Assembly (NCBI GenBank): GCA_021030915.1
Contig: JAGEMR010000009.1
Coordinates: 124,001-188,000, forward strand
Length of the DNA: 64,000 nucleotides
From: Astrothelium macrocarpum
Lineage: Eukaryota; Ascomycota; Dothideomycetes; Trypetheliales; Trypetheliaceae
Reading direction: 5' to 3'
A program made the position numbers and the translations under genes. Of this stretch, positions 33,718-44,151 are shown one piece after another (the stretch's first letter is position 1; each line of letters starts with the position of its first letter). The notes under the pieces were generated by a model, which saw only the letters and a list, made by a program, of their open reading frames with translations, did not search any database and was not told where the DNA came from.

Positions 33718-34289
33718 GTGGCAACTGCCTATTGGGGTGATTGCACGTTGAGCAAATGTAACATTCAGCTCAGCATTTTCAAGTATCGACCTTCGTTGGC
33801 GGCAAATGGCGTTTTCATCGCCCTTTTCGGCCTCAGTTTCATTGTCCATGCTTTCCAGGGAGTCAAGTACCGTCAATGGACTTTTGGAGTACTCATGCTG
33901 CTGGGTTGTGCTTGCGAAATAATCGGGTACATTGGGCGTATCATCATGTACCATGACCCCTGGAGCTTCGCTGGTTTCATGACGCAAATTGGTAACTCCA
34001 ACCCTTCTATGCATTGTTCTCTGTACGCTGACTACATATCACCAAGTTTACGTCACCTTGTACAAGAGGTAAGCCACCGCTGTCGGAGCGGATCCAACTC
34101 GTCAGCTTGATAGCACTGATCAAGGCACGCAGTATCTTGAAGATCTCTCCGGCAAGCGCACGATTCAGGCCCTTGCTCTATTACCAGACTTTCATCCCTT
34201 GCGACACCCTCTCTCTGGTCTTGCAGGCGGCGGGAGGGGCCATGTCAACGCAGTGGTGGGACCGTGTACAAGGGGGTCAAAATTTCTAG
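33718..34289 (+). pseudogene. Decayed RTA1-like (lipid-translocating exporter family) gene
   Basis: Two recognisable fragments of an RTA1-like seven-span membrane protein lie in different frames. The first has YRPSLAANGVFIALFGLSF and GCACEIIGYIGRII, matching the first helices. The second has RPLLYYQTFIPCDTLSLVLQ then AAGGAMS, matching a middle helix. Between them the frame is broken and a helix is missing or scrambled. No ATG begins the first fragment, and the second ends at a stop 13 residues after GGAMS, where the family continues for another 100 or so residues. RTA1-like proteins are plasma-membrane proteins linked to resistance to lipophilic compounds. The remnant lies beside the SDR/acyltransferase pair. 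Confidence 0.75.
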
Positions 34290-34756
34290 CCAGAGAGAAC
34301 TTGAGCAACGAGAATGGCTCAAGGAATTCTGGGAGAGCGCTTGATATATAAGCATGGACGTTCTCAGAGATACTTGAAATGATTCTAGAATAGCACGAGA
34401 ATTCTTAAAAAAAAAATGGATGGGGATAACATCCAACAACTTAATTCGAACAGCAACAATGTTAATCCAGCTCGCAACTTGGTTCGTGTTTTAGAATTAG
34501 CGTGAAACCATGACAACCACCAGTCACAGAGTAAGACTTCAATCCGCCTAGTGAATCAGCGAGAATCTTTCCGAATTCCCCAACCGAATATCTTGACCGG
34601 TACTTCGAAGGTTCAACTTTTGGCCGCAGTGGCGATGAATTGGATGTTAAGTAGACTTGGTCCAAAGATGAGTCTGAATTCAGGAGGGGCTAGGAGAGCT
34701 GAGTCGATAGAAAAGAGGATCTTGTAAAAGTTGATTTCTACAATTTATTTAGTCAT

Positions 34757-34890
34757 CATCATCTAATGAGACAGATCCTGAATATCTGATAAGATGAGAT
34801 GAAACATTACTTTTGGTGCACAACCAGAGTCCAAAAGTGATGTTTCATCTCATCTTATCAGATATTCAGGATCTGTCTCATTAGATGATG
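34757..34890. repeat. Near-perfect inverted repeat: 60-bp arms, 14-bp loop
   Basis: The left arm 34757-34816 and right arm 34831-34890 are reverse complements with one mismatch (T in the left arm, opposite what should read C). The loop is 14 bases, TGCACAACCAGAGT. Arms begin CATCATCTAATGAGACAGAT. No open frame, terminal target-site duplication or flanking gene explains it. It could be a fold-back or MITE-like element or a hairpin-RNA source. Confidence 0.95.
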
Positions 34891-35433
34891 CTGTCTCAAA
34901 ACACGGTAACATACTCTAGTGAAATATTGAATCATTATTTTTGATAGGAATTTTTGCATTTATTCGATATCGCCAAGGCCAACGAGTGCTATTCGAGAAT
35001 TTGATAAACTATATGTACGTTTTGGCCGACTAAGTTGGGTGGAATTTCTGGTCGTTCTGCGGTCCCGACGTTAGGACCAGTGCAGATCGGCTCGCAGCCC
35101 CTTGCAATTTACCTAGAGGGAGGTGCTGATGGGACTCATTGCTGACTGGGCCGTTGATGGTGCAGCTTGGAAGCCCGAGATGGCGTTGTGAAGATCACAT
35201 ACAAAGCAAGGATCAAAATTGAGTAGCGTCAAATTGCTAACTCGGTAAGGTGGAGTATGCTAACTGAAACTGCTAACCAAAAGATGTGTTTACCCTTTTC
35301 AGCGTAGGCCAGAATGACAACGTCGTGAAGCTGGCTATGCCTACATGCAAATTTTGGCCTGGTACGATTCTATGTGGCTTACGTGCTGTAAGATAGATTC
35401 ACGCTCGATCAACCGATCCTGTGAAATTGTGAT

Positions 35434-35950
35434 ATGCGGCTCTGTTTGTATGGGCCCAAAGAGATGGGTTTTACGTCAAACAAGCTTGCGCAGATATGTA
35501 GCTCTGCTCGTATGAGCCGAAGCCAATACATCCTAGCCGGAGCAAACTCCCGAATAGAACTCAACGGAGACTATTCTGTTTGTGCGAGCCTAAAGAAATA
35601 CGCTTCGACTAAGGCAAGCTCCCGAATAGAACTCAATCGAATCTGCTCCGTTTGCTCAAGCTGAAAGAGTCATGTTGTAGCTGCAGTAAGTTCCCCGATA
35701 GAACCTAAGAGAATCTACTCTATCGATATGAACTCAAAGACATGTACATGCTTTAACCTAAGCAAGCTCCCGGATAGAACTTAATAGAATATGTTCCGTT
35801 TGTGCAAGTCGGAAGAACCATGTTCTAAAAGAGTAAGCTCCCGGATAGGACTCAAAAGAACCTACTCTATCGGTGTGGGCTCAGAGAAATGTAGGTTTTT
35901 CAACTAAAGCAAGCTCCCGAATGGAATTTAGGAGAATCCGAGGTCTGGTT
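35434..35950. repeat. Degenerate minisatellite, ~71-77-bp period, about seven copies
   Basis: A core close to GCAAGCTCCCGAATAGAACT recurs at about 35542, 35614, 35686, 35762, 35832 and 35909, with at least one weaker copy before 35542. Between cores each unit has a CTCTGTTTGTATGAGC-like segment. The array ends about 160 bp before the start of the kinase-HAD-UPRTase gene. Confidence 0.85.
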
Positions 35951-36112
35951 AGGTATACGGGAAGCGAAAGTATCTTAAATAGAGAGACCACGTCTTTACT
36001 TCCTGTGTTCTCAAAGATCGCGCAAAGAACTCTGAACAAAACAAAGTGTCGTGTCTGAAGATCAACCACCTGTTCCTCAAGATCATTATCCTCTGCTTTC
36101 CCTCAGCACATC

Positions 36113-38167
36113 ATGTCAGGCACATCTTTCGCACGTGAATCAACTGGATCCGAAAGTTCTTCCGCAGATACCAAGCCGACAATCATCGGCATCTATGGTA
36201 TCAGTGGCTGCGGTAAATCACACCTGAGTCGACAGATTCAGAATGAGCTCGGTGAACACAACTTTGCTTTTTATGAAGGCTCAGCCATGATCGGTCAGCT
36301 CGTTGAGGGAGGCCTTGATGCGTTCAAGAAAATGGAAAAGAAAGAGCAAGACAAGTATCGAGAACGTGCTATAAGCGAGATCCAAAAGGAATGTGCTAAG
36401 AAGGGTAAAGTGGGTGTAGTGGTGGGTCACTATATGCTTTGGTCAGAAGGCGATTCAGAAGGACAGGTAATCTGGACGGAAGGCGATCGGAAAGTCTTCA
36501 CCCACATCATCTACTTGTACGTTTTTGACCTCGTGACTGATGCTCGTCGTCGTGGAGATGAAACGAAGGCACGTGAGAAACTATCAGTCAAGGATATTAA
36601 AGAATGGAAGGAGGTTGAGGAGGCTGCATTGCGTAAGGTATGTGGTGACAATAAAATCCTGTTCTCGAGGCTCGTCCCTGGCCAGGATATGGATCTACTC
36701 GGCAAAGTCTTGCCGCTGCTCCACTCATTTGAACAGCATTCCGAACAAGTGAATACGGCCCAAGCAAAGAGAGCCCTGGACATGGCTTGGAATCCCGGGA
36801 ATCGCCAGCTGACAAACTTCTTGGTTTTGGACGGGGACAAAACATTGACTTCAGAGGATGCTGGCAATCTGTTTTGGGACGCGGTTCGTCTTTATAGACA
36901 CGAATGGAAAGATCAACGGACACCAACTGCAATTTTTCGAAGCTCATTGGGACACTCCTATGAAGCCTTCCGCCAGACAACCTTACTATGTGAAGAGGCA
37001 GTTGATGATGATGTTGGCTATGATCTGTATTGCGCTGCTGCTGCTAGGAACATCAAGTTGTATCCGGAATTCATTTCGCTTTTGAGGCGAGTCAGTAGAT
37101 GTGAACATGTGGGGGCAATTATCATAACTTGCGGCCCACGCCTTGTGTGGGAGAAGGTCCTGGACAAAGCGGGTCTGGCTGCTACGGTTAAAGTTATCGG
37201 TGGAGGGCGCCTCTCGGACGCTTTCGTTGTGACACCAGATGTGAAAGCAGCCCTGACTGCTCGACTACGGGATAAGCGTAAGCTCAAGATTTGGGCATTT
37301 GGAGATAGTCCATTGGACCTGGGGATGCTTGGTGAGGCACACGAAGCCATCGTCGTAGTTGGCGGAGTAGAGGCAAGAAGCAAATCGATGGAACAAAAAT
37401 TGGAAAAAGCAATTAAGCATGACGGCCTCAGAGTCCGTCAGGTTTTGCTCCCTGACACAGTCAAACCGCGACTGGACCTTGACAGAGTTCCTTCAGTCCA
37501 GCTCACCGACCCAAAACTCATTGAATCGATTTTTGGACCTGGGCTTGAATTGATCGATGCATCGAGCAAGGGAGTAACCAAGCTTTTGAAAACGCCAATG
37601 CGTAATGCTAATGTTGCTGGAATGGCCCTGAGACGGAGCCATCACCAGACTGGTTGGTATTTGGCCAACGAATTTGTATCGGAAGTCATTGGCCTTGAAG
37701 AATACGAAATTCGAAACGTTCATGGCAAAGCTGATGAGGGTTATCGTCTGCTGGATGAGCAGAAGACGATAATTGTAGCTCTCATGCGTGGTGGTGAACC
37801 TATGGCTTTCGGGGTCAACGATGCTTTCCCTCTGGCCAGTTTCTTGCATGCCAAATTCACAAGTGATATCAAGCCCGAACATCTGGAAGGGAAATCATCG
37901 GTGATACTAGTCGATTCAGTCGTGAACACTGGTAAATCCTTGGTGGAGTTTATCGACCGCGTCCTAGAACTGAACGCCCGTATTCGGATCGTCATAGTTA
38001 CTGGCGTAGTTCAGAATGACGCAGTCGTTGGAAACAGCCCTCTTGTCAAGGTTGCTCGCAAGAAGCACTTGATACTCGTCACGCTTCGCTTTTCAGGGAC
38101 GAAGTTTACGGGAAAGGGTCCCACGGACACAGGTCACCGGCTGTTCAACACAACTTTTTTGGATTGA
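36113..38167 (+). CDS. Three-domain fusion: P-loop kinase, HAD phosphatase, UPRTase-like phosphoribosyltransferase
   Basis: One exon of 684 residues from ATG 36113. Domain 1 (about 22-215) is a P-loop kinase-like fold with Walker A GISGCGKS (29-36). Domain 2 (about 230-440) is a HAD hydrolase: motif I LDGDKTL (nucleophile Asp240, second Asp242), motif II IITCG and motif IV GDSPLD. Domain 3 (about 450-684) is a uracil-phosphoribosyltransferase-like PRTase with the PRPP loop ILVDSVVNTGKS (about 597-608). All three active sites look intact. The combination suggests processing of a nucleotide or phosphorylated nucleoside-like compound; the true substrate is unknown. It is not the housekeeping UPRTase, which lacks the first two domains. 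Similar fusions occur in other Pezizomycotina. Confidence 0.85.
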   Translation: MSGTSFARESTGSESSSADTKPTIIGIYGISGCGKSHLSRQIQNELGEHNFAFYEGSAMIGQLVEGGLDAFKKMEKKEQDKYRERAISEIQKECAKKGKVGVVVGHYMLWSEGDSEGQVIWTEGDRKVFTHIIYLYVFDLVTDARRRGDETKAREKLSVKDIKEWKEVEEAALRKVCGDNKILFSRLVPGQDMDLLGKVLPLLHSFEQHSEQVNTAQAKRALDMAWNPGNRQLTNFLVLDGDKTLTSEDAGNLFWDAVRLYRHEWKDQRTPTAIFRSSLGHSYEAFRQTTLLCEEAVDDDVGYDLYCAAAARNIKLYPEFISLLRRVSRCEHVGAIIITCGPRLVWEKVLDKAGLAATVKVIGGGRLSDAFVVTPDVKAALTARLRDKRKLKIWAFGDSPLDLGMLGEAHEAIVVVGGVEARSKSMEQKLEKAIKHDGLRVRQVLLPDTVKPRLDLDRVPSVQLTDPKLIESIFGPGLELIDASSKGVTKLLKTPMRNANVAGMALRRSHHQTGWYLANEFVSEVIGLEEYEIRNVHGKADEGYRLLDEQKTIIVALMRGGEPMAFGVNDAFPLASFLHAKFTSDIKPEHLEGKSSVILVDSVVNTGKSLVEFIDRVLELNARIRIVIVTGVVQNDAVVGNSPLVKVARKKHLILVTLRFSGTKFTGKGPTDTGHRLFNTTFLD

Positions 38168-38330
38168 TTGGATTGAGAGGCCGTCCTCTGAAGCGGACTT
38201 GAATTAGGCAAGGGATAGCAACGACAAATTTAGATGTCTTCGGTTCACTATATAGAGAGCAAAAATTCATGAATCACACCCTGCAATTAGAACAGATTTA
38301 GTTATATCGTTGAACTGTTCAGACATCTGG

Positions 38331-38795
38331 TCAAGGCAACAAGGGCCATACTCGTCGTAAAAGCGTTCCAACTCGTCTGAACTTCCCAATATTAATCTTA
38401 TGTCGGAGAGCAACTTCGTCGAGCTTAGAGTCCTTGCGCGGATTGACTACCTCGCGCACCGAGGTGTAATGGTTCGTCTTACAAAGCCAAGCGGCTGTGC
38501 GGTAAAATTGCCAGCGTGATGTGTATTTTGCCAGCATGTACGTGTACACGACTGCAGTTCTGCGGGTCCAGAAGGTGGGTAATAGCCGAACTGGGAAGCC
38601 ATCATAACGCGCCCGACTGAGGGAGAAGAAGACATCAGAAGTTTCGCTGAGCTTCTGCACCACGGTTTTGGCGGCACGACGTTCTCGAAGCTCCTCAACA
38701 AGTCGATCGCGATACCAGGATGGTGGAGACTGTCTTGACAGTCCTAGCATGCGATGCCAGGAGGTAAGAATGATGTAGCTCGATGAACGTGTCAT
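38331..38795 (-). CDS. Small conserved fungal protein, function unknown
   Basis: An intronless frame of 154 residues beginning MTRSSSYIILTSWHRMLGLS. The segment LSRQSPPSWYRDRLVEELRE followed by SETSDVFFSLSRARYDGFP resembles a conserved hypothetical protein of Pezizomycotina as I remember it. It is basic, with no signal peptide or clear membrane helix, so a nuclear or mitochondrial location is possible. It diverges from the Rab4-like gene. No function is known to me. Confidence 0.7.
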   Translation of the reverse strand: MTRSSSYIILTSWHRMLGLSRQSPPSWYRDRLVEELRERRAAKTVVQKLSETSDVFFSLSRARYDGFPVRLLPTFWTRRTAVVYTYMLAKYTSRWQFYRTAAWLCKTNHYTSVREVVNPRKDSKLDEVALRHKINIGKFRRVGTLLRRVWPLLP

Positions 38796-39516
38796 GACTA
38801 GTGAATTTGCTTCAAGTCGGATGATGAACAGGCTGAGGGAAGAGATAGGGTTGCTCGATATGAGGACTGCTGTAGTACGAAGCAGTTTTGCTCAAGAACA
38901 GAGTGCGTTGTCGCTTTCATGGGCCGCGGTAAGGTACTCTGTGATGGTGTGTGAGGGTTGTAATCAACGGAACCCTCACAGTGCCCATAAACCTGTTATG
39001 TGACCTGTTGGTAGGACTGGTCACCTTTGGCATCAATATGCGGAAATTCTCTTCTTTTGGTTAGCGTGCTAGTCATTGAGACGAATAAGAGCCTCTTCTT
39101 GTTGTACAAGGTTCGGCGCAGTCATCTTCCTCGAGAGTCATGCACAATTGGAACTACTCCCGGGTCAGTGCATGTGTCTGCAAGATTCGTTTGTTCATTT
39201 GGATTTGCTCTGATTGAAGCAGCACAGACTCCGATCATGAGCAAAATCAAGAGCGTCGAATACTCGGGTATAGTCCTCCGTATCGAGGTAGACAGGTAGG
39301 TGCATAGCCAAGAGAGTTGACATACCCTAAGGGAGTGCAACGTGAGACGCGTCGGCCCGCGTTTGGGATGTTCATGTTCCGATCCCTTTATGACGTTCGC
39401 CCATGTGCATAAAGTCAGACATCACAGACACTTTTGTCGCAAGATTGAGCATATCGGCATTGAAACTACCTTATATTCCGAACAAATAGCTTGCTTACTA
39501 TCGCGCACATCACATC
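38796..39516. other. Divergent promoter region
   Basis: Lies between the starts of the small conserved protein and the Rab4-like GTPase. No other feature seen. Confidence 0.55.
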
Positions 39517-40555
39517 ATGGTGCGCAAACGAACGGCATCACGAGGCTCAATCGATTCCTCTGAGCCAACGCGGCAACAAGAGCTCGGAAGCATGTACGAC
39601 TACCTTGCAAAGATTATTCTCATAGGACCAAGCGGTACAGGAAAGTCATGTTTACTGCATAGATTTGTCAAGAATGAGTGGAGGATATTGTCATCGCAGA
39701 CGATTGGTGTCGAGTTCGCATCCAAGATAGTCAAGATTGGAAATGGCCCCCGGAGGAAACGCGTCAAACTTCAAGTCAGTGCCACTTGCAACAGGCCATC
39801 TGATATATGAGGCTGACTGGCTGATTCAGCTTTGGGATACAGCGGGCACAGAGCGCTTCCGATCAGTTTCTCGCAGCTATTATCGCGGCAGCGCGGGCGC
39901 AATACTTGTGTACGACATCACGTCACATTCTTCCTTCCGAGACCTTCCCCATTTCCTCAACGACGCACGAGCGCTTGCCTCTCCTCAACTCACCGTCATA
40001 CTCGCTGGGAACAAGAACGATCTTGCTGATGGATTGCAACAATTTGAGCCGTCTTCGAGCTCCAGTAGCCGACAGTCCCTGCCATTGTCTAGTGGCGAAG
40101 GTTCCATTAAATCTAACAAGGGATACAGCTTGGGTTCACAACAGACTGCTACAATGGCTCCTGAGGGACGAGAGGTCATAGCAGAGGAAGCATCACGGTG
40201 GGCATCTTCGCAACAAATTCCCGTCTCGGTCGAAGTTTCTGCGCTCTCTGGTGAAAATGTCGAAGAGCTTTTCTCACGACTCGCGGGCATGATTCTGACA
40301 AAGATTGAGCTGGGTGAGATAAATCCTGATGACCCTCAAAGTGGCATACAATATGGAGACAGTGGAGGCTGGGGCACATCTACGACTTCCGATGGCGGGA
40401 GCATTAAAAGCAGCATGACTGTGGATGATAGCATTGGTGGTGGAAGGCGAAAGGGCAGAAGGAGAGCTAGCGGAAGCGGTTGGATGAGCGGTATGCGAGA
40501 GTGGGAGGAGGTCTTCAGGCCAAGTCACAGGCGAAAAAGAAATCGATGCTGTTAA
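39517..40555 (+). CDS. ypt4: Rab4-type small GTPase
   Basis: Exons 39517-39774 and 39830-40555 join to 327 residues across a 55-bp intron placed just before the switch II motif. Guanine-binding motifs are G1 GPSGTGKS, G3 WDTAGTERF, G4 NKND and G5 EVSALSG, with the effector loop QTIGVEFAS typical of the Rab4/Rab14 group. A C-terminal RCC allows double geranylgeranylation. Rab4 proteins control recycling from early endosomes. Unusually, about 45 residues rich in Ser and Gly are inserted between G4 and G5, and a long Gly/Ser/Arg tail precedes the CC. Both are common in filamentous-fungal Rab4 proteins as far as I recall. The start ATG is supported by length and context. Confidence 0.88.
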
Positions 40556-41485
40556 CGAAGGCTTTCGGTATTCGTATCCTGTATCGTTAGTAATGTCCTT
40601 TGTCTGCGGGTCAAGATACATGAAAGCGTGGGCGCTCAGAAGGAAGAATTATCATGCCTGACGATCTCTTAATAGAACACGAACAATCGCTCATTGACGT
40701 TAGATATTGACATTGTCTTTTGATCTCCGCATTTAACTGGATTACGACTGATGAGGATCCCAAGATATTTTCTATTATAAGATAAGAGCTAGTTTATGAT
40801 ATATTGTCTCCACCCGAAAATATTTGCAGATGGAGTCCATGGAGGCGGTAGCTGAGCGCACAGACGTCCTCTACCAGGTTTCAAGCAATAAACTAAGGTA
40901 CCTATAGTCGAACGAACCTTCTTTCCTACTCCAAAACCTACCCCAAGCCCCATGAATCTCCTTGCAGTTCACTATTTACGATGCTTTCATATCTCATGCG
41001 ACCTCTGCACTAAAGTCATTAGAGCAATATATTCATAGCCTAAGGACGACGGACGTGCTGGTGAAGAAATCGTGGACTGACAACTTGCTTCAACATCAGA
41101 ATGCGATATCAGAACAGGTCGACCCAGGCTTAGGTCCGAGGCCGCTCACTAGACTCAACGGCACGTGCAAAAGTATCGCTTAATGCTCGTGTCTGCCTTC
41201 TACGAATCCCCAAGGCGCTTGGTAACGTCGTCGTAGCTACGGGGCTGTGCACGCAATGTTAACAACGCAGAGCGTACAAGGCTGCTTCCGCGAGACTGTT
41301 CCGGAACGAGGCTATGCTCATGACGGATTGTGCCTCTGATGCCTTTCTGGTGACGCCGTCGACGTTTCTGCAAATACATGTTTTTCAATGCCAGACTCTG
41401 AGATACTGCATGAATCTTCTTCAATCGTGTTGCAAAAAGCAGCAAATAACATACGAAAAAACTACTTTAAAATTTTTCAAAAAGA
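40556..41485. other. Intergenic, no gene recognised
   Basis: 3' flank of the Rab4-like gene and promoter of the HET-domain gene. Short frames only. Confidence 0.5.
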
Positions 41486-43825
41486 ATGGGTAAGAGAGCA
41501 AGGCATTCACCCGTACAGTTACAACAGTCCACCACCAAAAACCGCAAGGTTATGTCTACCACGGATCATGATAGTGAGAGCGAATTCCGCGCCGGCCTTG
41601 TCGAAGGGAAGATGTCTGGCCATTCGTCTCAAGACCACATCAGCGCCAGAAGCCTGCGTGCATGGCATCGAGAGTACATAGCAACTGACTTGCGGGATCA
41701 TTCAGCTTTGTCAGCTTTGTCAGCTATCATCGAAGCTGTACGCCCCGACATACTTGATATCCATGATATTGAAAAGAAGAGACAAATATCGATGACAATT
41801 CGACCTGTGTCTAACGGATTGTGTGTCGCGTGCCAAGATTCATTCGCTCACTGGCCAAATCTAACAACCGCATCAGAAGATGACTATGCACTTGTGATGT
41901 CTTTTCGTATCCATGAGCTGGAAGCATCAACGGGTAACGGTTGTAGATCCTGCGCTTTTTTGGTACAACAACTCAAAGAGGGCAATGATCTTGAAATTTT
42001 CCGAAAAATTGAAGCGCGACTGGAGCGTCTTGGCCAGAAAGCGACATCTTCACTATTAATTCGAAATTGCATATCGAATGATAATCAAATTGGGTGGGTT
42101 GGTCTGCCCGGGAGGGCACATGGCGGTTACGGACGGGATACCTCGTTTTACTCTCTCCGTGTTCAAGACGAAGGTAAGGTACTCTGTTCATTATCTTGTG
42201 TACGTCATTAAGGTCTCCGAGTTCTCTACCAAGGAGAAATCGATAGTCCCTTCGACTTGGCACGCACCTGGCTTGTTGACTGTTTGAGAAATCATGTATC
42301 ATGTAATCATTACGATCACTCTGTACTACCATCGAGGTTAATCGAAATTACGAGCAATAATCTTCGACTGATTGTCACACACGAATCGGACACGGTGCCT
42401 CAATATGCCACCCTCAGTTATTGTTGGGGTGCTATCGACTTCATTAAACTTACTTCGGAGAACTCGGTTTCATTTTTGACGAGAATATCTTTTGAGGATC
42501 TCCCCAGGACCTTTCAGGACGCTGTCATGCTGACCCTCAGACTTGGAATCGGGTACTTGTGGATCGATTCTTTGTGCATCATTCAAGATGACCACAGCGA
42601 TTGGCACACGGAAGCAGCTTCGATGAGCTCAGTGTATGGTAATTCGACTCTCAACATAGCAGCCTCCTCTGCGACAGATGCTAACAAAGGCATCTTCACG
42701 AAAAGGCCCGACTTTTGTGACATATTTCGTGCCAAGATTTCGAATAGCAGTGGCTCAAGTGTACGAGAGTTTCGCTCATTGGATTACTATGAAAACAATA
42801 TTCAGAAGTCGCATTTGGCCAAAAGGGGGTGGGCAGTCCAGGAGAAGCTTCTATCACCACGGACTCTTCATCTGGGTGACAGAGGTGCTTTTTGGGAATG
42901 TAGGAATATGGTCGCATCTGATTCTGTCCCTAATGGATGTTCACGCACACCAGGGGTTGCTTCTTGTCCCCCACTAGTAGATCGGAGGGATCGTGACGAA
43001 GAGAATCCGTGGTTTGAGATTGTCCAATTGTATTCAGCCGCGGATCTGACTTTGGGAAGAGACAAACTCGTCGCCCTGGCCGGTGTTGCGAGGAAAGAGT
43101 CTATGAGAAGTAAAGACCAATACTTAGCTGGAATGTGGAGAAAGAACCTTGAAAGCCGGCTGTGTTGGTCTGTGTATATGTCATGTCCTCCAAAACTTCG
43201 ACCCCTCTGGCGAGCCCCATCCTGGTCATGGGCTTCTATAGACGGGTTAGTACTTCTTGGTACCCTACAATCAAACAGTACATTTTATGCTCATGTCCTA
43301 GAGGCAAGCACAAGTCCTCTTGGAAACAATGAGTTCGGCCAACTCAGGAGCGGAAAGATTCGACTCGGCTGTTCTGTTATACTAGTGGGTCGTTTTTGCG
43401 ACTCTCCTCCGCCGGACATGTCTGGACATGGCGTTGGTGCTGTTGTTGTAGCTGACGGCATCACAGAGCAAACGCTTATTTTCAGAATGGACTGTTTAGA
43501 TTACGAGGCCTTCGAGGCGAACGCTTTGCTCTATCTTGTACCGGTGGAACTTGGGGTTAGCGGTGGGTCCGTGGTTGACGGGCACCACGTCCTTACGACA
43601 AACTTCCGAGGCCTTATCATCCGAAGCACTGGTTCTATTAAAGGCCAATTTCGTCGAGTAGGGTCTTTCAGCTACAGGAGTGAAGATTCAGCTCATCGGA
43701 AATATTCCCAACGTTTGGAGCAGATTTTAAGCCGGCTTGGGCCATCAATAGCACAAAAAGTATGCGCTGAAGAGATACTCAATCCAGAATATCCCAAGGA
43801 AACATATGTTATCACGATCATCTGA
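41486..43825 (+). CDS. Heterokaryon incompatibility (HET) domain protein
   Basis: Exons 41486-42173 and 42213-43825 join across a 39-bp intron to 766 residues. The HET domain is recognised by YATLSYCWG (about 294-302) and YLWIDSLCIIQDD with EAASMSSVYGNSTLNIAASS downstream. Cysteine pairs CVAC and CRSC in the N-terminal region (about 113-155) are typical of this large HET subgroup. The C-terminal third is a beta-rich region of unknown role (APSWSWASIDG motif). HET proteins trigger cell death on non-self recognition in known cases, but most genomic copies are uncharacterised. A second in-frame ATG at 41552 could be the start. The intron is very short but both sides are in frame. Confidence 0.83.
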
Positions 43826-44151
43826 TAGAATTAAATACTAAGCTGTTTCCTACAATGCTAGCGGCAGAAATGTGCTGTGAAGCCTTCCGCAATATCTCTC
43901 CAAAAGTGTGGCTTTTTGGCCGAGAGAGACCGTAAGCTAGATTGACTGGACCGTGATTGATTTGAATCGCCATTCAAAAACCGAAACACAGAATTTTGGT
44001 AAAGAAAATATTCATCTCAAGACGCACATTTAGTTTGTTTAGAAACTTTTCAAAAACGTGTTGAATCCTCGGCTAGACCTAGAATAGTATTTTTTGTAGA
44101 GACAAATTCACCTTCAAGAGCTTACCTGTCCATTCCCCAAACACGATTATC
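43826..44151. other. Intergenic region
   Basis: 3' flank of the HET gene and promoter of the stress-protein gene. No feature seen. Confidence 0.5.

Larger units (their letters stand above)
34290..36112. other. Repeat-bearing, gene-empty stretch
   Basis: No coding sequence was recognised. It contains the large hairpin (34757-34890) and the degenerate minisatellite (35434-35950) listed separately, and ends in the promoter of the kinase-HAD-UPRTase gene. Confidence 0.6.
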
